Under the pieces are notes generated by a model. The model saw only the letters and a program-made list of their open reading frames with translations. It was not told the DNA's origin and did no database searches. DNA of 64,000 bases from Stropharia rugosoannulata (Eukaryota; Basidiomycota; Agaricomycetes; Agaricales; Strophariaceae). The translations under genes and the position numbers were made by a program. The stretch covers positions 186,001-250,000 of the forward strand of contig JANCIK010000002.1 in NCBI GenBank assembly GCA_028532985.1, written 5' to 3'. Positions 60,047 to 64,000 of the stretch are shown piece by piece. Every line of letters begins with the position of its first letter. The stretch's first letter is position 1.

Positions 60047-61748
60047 TGAATGAGGCTCTGATCAGTATGTCCGCCTTCGAGCTCAACTTCGGAACGTCTG
60101 TTAATGAGGACTTGCAGATCCATTCACGCTCTCGCACCCTACAGCAGTGCAGACGTCGCTGTACGCAGGAGCCACGTTCGCTAGATTTGACCCCGCAGGA
60201 CGCTTCATAGCCGCAGCGCGTTTGAACGGATCAGCAGAGATCTGGGACCTCGAAACACGCGCACCCATTCGCTATCTGGACGGCCATGTAAAAACAATAA
60301 CGAGTATCGAGTGAGTATTGCATGATTTCTGCTAGGTTCCCGTCTTCACGATCATGTTCTTCAGCTGGTCGCGGAACTCACGATACCTATTAACATCGTC
60401 AAAAGACTGGAATGTGCTAATATGGGACCTCGCGACCGTCTGCGACCCACCTCAACGATATGCAACCATGCGCTTCGATGCACCTGTCGTCTCTGCTTCG
60501 TTTCACCCGAAAAACTCGCAGGTTATTCTGGTTCTGCTAGCGACTGGCGAAGCATATGTCTGCGATCAACGCAAGCAGCATCGGTCGCGGGTAGAACTGC
60601 TGGAAGTCATAAATGAGGAAGCGGAGGATGAGGACGGTCCAATACGGTGAGCTCGGTTTTGGTCTCGACCAACGTCCAATTCACCCGCAATTCTTCAGCT
60701 CACCGATGACGACTGCCCGATTCGACCCCACAGGGAGGAATATCTTCGTAGGCACTGCGTCTGGGTTTATTCTCGTATTTAACACACGCACAAAGATAGT
60801 ACGTATCTCTCGACATTGCGTTATTGGCCTTTTCTCAGACAGAGCAGATGATTGGGCGTCATAAAATAACCGGCGCAGGCACTATGAAGGGCATGGACTT
60901 CGCAAAGTCCGGGCGGCGGCTCATCACCAACTCCTCCGACCGGACTCTTCGCCAGTTTATCCTGCCTAAATACCCTGACCCTCCTCCTGAAAGCGACATA
61001 CAAACCTTCCAGTTCCTCGACGAAGAGTTGGAGCCCACGCACCGTTTCAGCGACCCCATCAACCGTACGGCATGGCACGCAATGTGCTACAGCCCCGACG
61101 GGGAATGGCTTGCTGGAGGGTCGGCAGACCCCGCTGGCCACAAAATATACATCTGGGACATCTCGAATGATGGCCAATTCGCCAGTGCGCTTGACGGTGG
61201 CCGTGAGCCGCTCGTATACCTACACGTTAGTATTAGTATTCCTCAACTTTCGCTTATCGTATGGAGTTTCTGAGCCCTATTAATTATAGTGGCACCCAAC
61301 ACGCTCCGCACTCGCCTCAACGACAAACCAGGGGAGCATTCTTATTTGGCACTGCCCCAACCCCGAACGGTGGGGTGCGTTCGCAGGTGGCTTCGAAGAG
61401 GTCGACGAAAACGTCGAATACGAAGAACGCGAGGACGAGTTCGACATCGAGGATGAGGCCGTTCTATTCGAGCGCAAAATGCGGGCAGAGGAGGAAGAAG
61501 TCGACATTGATACCATTGTCACGGGCGCCGAGGCTGCGGTTTTGAGCGGTGCCAAACCCGAGAAGGCTAAAGGGGAAGTTGCAACGCCCGGCAGGGATGA
61601 CTCCGCCATGGATGTGGACAACAAACCCAATGCGGGTGGGGAGGATGCGCAGGATGTGGAAATTGCGTGGGCCGAGGAGGAGCCCGACGATGATGTACGC
61701 GGTGGGTGGAAGATGAAAATAATCATGGAAGATTCTGAGTTTTATTAG
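60047..61748 (+). CDS. COMPASS subunit SWD1 (RBBP5 homologue)
   Basis: WD40 subunit of the Set1/COMPASS histone H3K4 methyltransferase. Exons join to MNEALI then NPFTLSHPTAVQTSLYAG. Blades: FARFDPAGRFIAAARLNGSA, EIWDLETRAPIRYLDGHV, YLLTSSKDWNVLIWDLATV, TTARFDPTGRNIFVGTASGF, GRRLITNSSDRTLRQFILP, MCYSPDGEWLAGGSAD, YIWDIS and WHPTRSALASTTNQGSILIW. Then the acidic activation segment VDENVEYEEREDEFDIEDE, which in RBBP5 contacts the SET subunit, and a long acidic tail ending MEDSEFY. The layout and length (about 480 residues) fit SWD1. Introns are short. All expected regions are present. Confidence 0.9.
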
Positions 61749-62517
61749 TTATTGCCTATGTGTTGTCGGTGTACTTTGTGCTACATATTTCTTTCTTGTT
61801 TTCAGTTGTCGGGCTTGTAACTTAATGAATAATATAATGCACACCATTTTGAATAGCACTAAACTATGTCAAACTAAATTATGTAAAATTGCAAGAGTGG
61901 AACAGTCTTAAGGTACCACATAAGATATACAATGCATAGTCATAGGAGTGTACATGTACGCCGCAGCCTCATATAATACAAAGGCATACAGCGATGGCAA
62001 TAGATAATATTTAAAAAATCATAATTGGGAAGGATGGTGAATTAGATCAGTGGCATGGCATGGAACGAGGGAAAGAATAGTCGATAATGTACTTTTGGGC
62101 AGTGTCCTGGGTCGAAGAATGAATCGGCGCTCCTGGGGAAAAGGAAAAGGAAAAGGAAAAGAAAGGGAGGAAAGTGAAGTAAATATTGTGTCGTTTTCAA
62201 ATGCCCAAGTGCAGTATAAAGCACCGAGACACATGCAGTGGGGCGGAGAAGGAAGGCATAAGGATAATGTCGTTGGATAAGCTCATGGCGGCAAATAAGG
62301 CGAGGTTAATAAATTGAAAAGAATGATATGATAAAGGTTGAAAAGAGGCGCAAATGAAGAGACCCATATAAAGAAAAGTAAATCACGAAGCTAGCCGGGA
62401 GGAAAGATGAAGGGAGATAGAGGTAGAAGAATAAATATGCAAGCACTGCCATCCATAGACGGGATCCGACAGAAACACAACCGCAGCAGACGAACTAACC
62501 TTTATGCAACTCTCAGA
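61749..62517. other. intergenic between convergent genes, with a GGAAAA microsatellite
   Basis: Holds the 3' regions of SWD1 and the cyclin gene. At about 62136-62165 a GGAAAA unit is repeated four to five times. No gene is supported; small frames here are low-complexity. Confidence 0.6.
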
Positions 62518-64000
62518 TTATGCCACGGCGTCGATGTTGCTCATGAGCGGTCGGGACTCCGCTAAGTCCTGCCCTTGCGATGCGTTAGCTGAGCTGCCAC
62601 TCCCGACCTTTAAGTTCGCCGCCGCGGCGCCCCACATCCTGCTGATAATGGCACCAACGCTGCGGGGAGTGCTTGCCTTAGTGGGCGTTGGGGGTATCGG
62701 GCAACTCGGAGGCGGAGCCAGCAGAGGTTGCGAGACGGACGCGGAACACGAAGACCCGAAGCTGGACGACGTAGTGAACGCGGACTGCCCAGGGCGGAGG
62801 CGCACACCACCAGGATTACATTGAATTGTCCCGATCGCGGCGAGCGCAGGCATGGTTGAGCTCGCGGGTACTCGGATTTGGTCCTTGCGGGGGATGGTAG
62901 CAGAGGAGATCTTTACGGACATCGAGAGCGACCGCTTCCCGGATTCGCCAACAGAGTCCCCAAAGCGATTCGAGGCACCTTGCGTTTTGCGCGGATAAGA
63001 CGGCGAAGCTGTAACGGTATGTACCGACGAGGTATCTGAAGGTTTCCGTGGGCGCGTTGGTGTGGTGTCAGTCTTCGCAGGGAGAGTCGATCCCGCCTTA
63101 TGAGTATGAGTCGGTGCAGGACGCAGAGAGAACGGTTTCTTCATCGTCCCTGGTCCAGCAAGCACAGTAACGACAGAGGGTATCGTCTGGTTCGGGCTAG
63201 ATTTCGATGTGGTGGGCACAATAATGTTGACAACACAGTGGTCATCGTCTGCGTCCGACTCGTTGCTCGTCCACCCAGAAGACGATGAGCTTGACCCATT
63301 ATCGTCGACAAGAGAAACGAGGTCAGATGATGATGTAGACGTCGTCGTCGCAGTTGTTTCGGCACTGATAGTCGTATACATATGATTCGCCGGATTCGTT
63401 TGACGAAGATGCGCAGTAGAGAGCCTGCGAGCAATTCCACGAACAGCAGAAGACAGAGTTGTAGAGGTAGACTGCCCTGAGGTTGCCGCAGTGGGGAGAC
63501 ACGATGCAGGAGGTAAATGCGCAGGGGCGGGAACGCGTAGTTCTTCAACTTCAGGCTTCTGCTCTTTGTCCTTAACATCCTTTTGCAATGTCGAAATGAC
63601 AGCAGCGGTTTGTGGCTGCTGTTGTGCTTCAGCCCTCGCCTTGCCCGCCTTGGTCACCTTGTTGACTGCAGATGACCTTGTGCTCAAGTTGGCGTCGGAA
63701 GTCATGAAGGGAGCAAAGTAGCGACACGCCTCAGCCTCGTCAAACCGAAGATCATAGTCCAGAAGGTAGAGTAGCTGCTTTTCCATGAGATTGATCTCCG
63801 GAACATCGAAGAGTACCGCGTAATTCGACCAGTGGCAATTCTTTGGCGACGAATCATTCAGATACTTCGCCGACACTATAAGCGTGGCGAGGAACACCCT
63901 ATGTCTAGTGCATGGTAGGCCCGCTGTGTCGCTAAAATCAGCAATTTTCTTAGGCGACACATAATATAAATTACCTTTTGCCATAGCTGGAAGTTTACAC
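62518..64000 (-). CDS. Pho85-type (Pcl1/2-like) cyclin, 5' end outside the window
   Basis: Cyclin partner of a Pho85-type CDK, acting in cell-cycle start and morphogenesis. The cyclin fold is seen at about 63950-63690: LPCTRHRVFLATLIVSAKYL, NDSSPKNCHWSNYA, FDVPEINLMEKQLLYLLDYD and RFDEAEACRYFAPFM. A long Ser/Thr/Pro-rich C-terminal tail of about 380 residues follows, ending MSNIDAVA at 62518; it contains SP/TP sites suited to CDK control. An intron at about 63972-63929 (GTAATT...TTTTAG) precedes the cyclin part, so the apparent ATG at 63984 is not the true start. The N-terminus lies beyond 64000. The tail is open without introns. Confidence 0.85.
   Translation of the reverse strand, partial: CKLPAMAKGNLYYVSPKKIADFSDTAGLPCTRHRVFLATLIVSAKYLNDSSPKNCHWSNYAVLFDVPEINLMEKQLLYLLDYDLRFDEAEACRYFAPFMTSDANLSTRSSAVNKVTKAGKARAEAQQQPQTAAVISTLQKDVKDKEQKPEVEELRVPAPAHLPPASCLPTAATSGQSTSTTLSSAVRGIARRLSTAHLRQTNPANHMYTTISAETTATTTSTSSSDLVSLVDDNGSSSSSSGWTSNESDADDDHCVVNIIVPTTSKSSPNQTIPSVVTVLAGPGTMKKPFSLRPAPTHTHKAGSTLPAKTDTTPTRPRKPSDTSSVHTVTASPSYPRKTQGASNRFGDSVGESGKRSLSMSVKISSATIPRKDQIRVPASSTMPALAAIGTIQCNPGGVRLRPGQSAFTTSSSFGSSCSASVSQPLLAPPPSCPIPPTPTKASTPRSVGAIISRMWGAAAANLKVGSGSSANASQGQDLAESRPLMSNIDAVA

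Noticed and set aside
62518..62824. Plus-strand 106-codon frame over the cyclin tail
   Set aside because: Antisense shadow of the cyclin gene's long open tail.

Overview
The window looks like nuclear DNA of a mushroom-forming basidiomycete (Agaricomycetes). The reasons are protein genes cut by many introns of about 45-60 bases with GT..AG ends, families typical of or expanded in that class (DUF6534 membrane proteins, a DUF6532-like protein, divergent F-box/LRR proteins, an unspecific peroxygenase, a CYP63-like P450), and housekeeping genes of clear fungal type. Exon joins were worked out by eye; no alignment or gene finder was run, so internal splice sites are approximate.

Left third (1-28.6 kb) is accessory DNA. 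An 8.9-kb element (843-9730) has long, diverged terminal inverted repeats and carries three cargo genes: a DUF6532-like gene with an in-frame stop, a TET/JBP-like 2OG-Fe(II) dioxygenase with a one-base frameshift in an 11-C run, and an F-box gene. No transposase is seen in it. A small coiled-coil gene follows. Then comes a tandem segmental duplication (about 11.8-17.0 kb and 17.3-20.4 kb) whose two copies each hold the same unrecognised Ser/Pro-rich gene; the first copy has an extra 2.1 kb. Next are a MUP1-like amino-acid permease, a decayed PP2C phosphatase, and a secreted Arg/Cys-repeat protein of unusual composition.

The middle (28.6-46.4 kb) holds an orphan promoter with a first exon, a perfect 74-bp palindrome, an F-box gene, two DUF6534 paralogues flanking a heme-thiolate peroxygenase gene and a 699-bp pogo-like MITE, then a tandem pair of salicylate-hydroxylase-like FAD monooxygenases and another F-box gene.

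The right third (46.4-64 kb) is compact and mostly housekeeping: mitochondrial tRNA-modification GTPase MSS1, calcineurin B (CNB1), a CYP63-like P450, a UAA-type nucleotide-sugar transporter, a WDR89-like protein divergent from the COMPASS subunit SWD1/RBBP5, and a Pcl-type cyclin cut off by the window end. Four oxygenase/peroxygenase genes (peroxygenase, two FAD monooxygenases, P450) lie within 20 kb, which fits a xenobiotic or lignin-aromatic oxidation capacity, although no shared regulation can be shown here.
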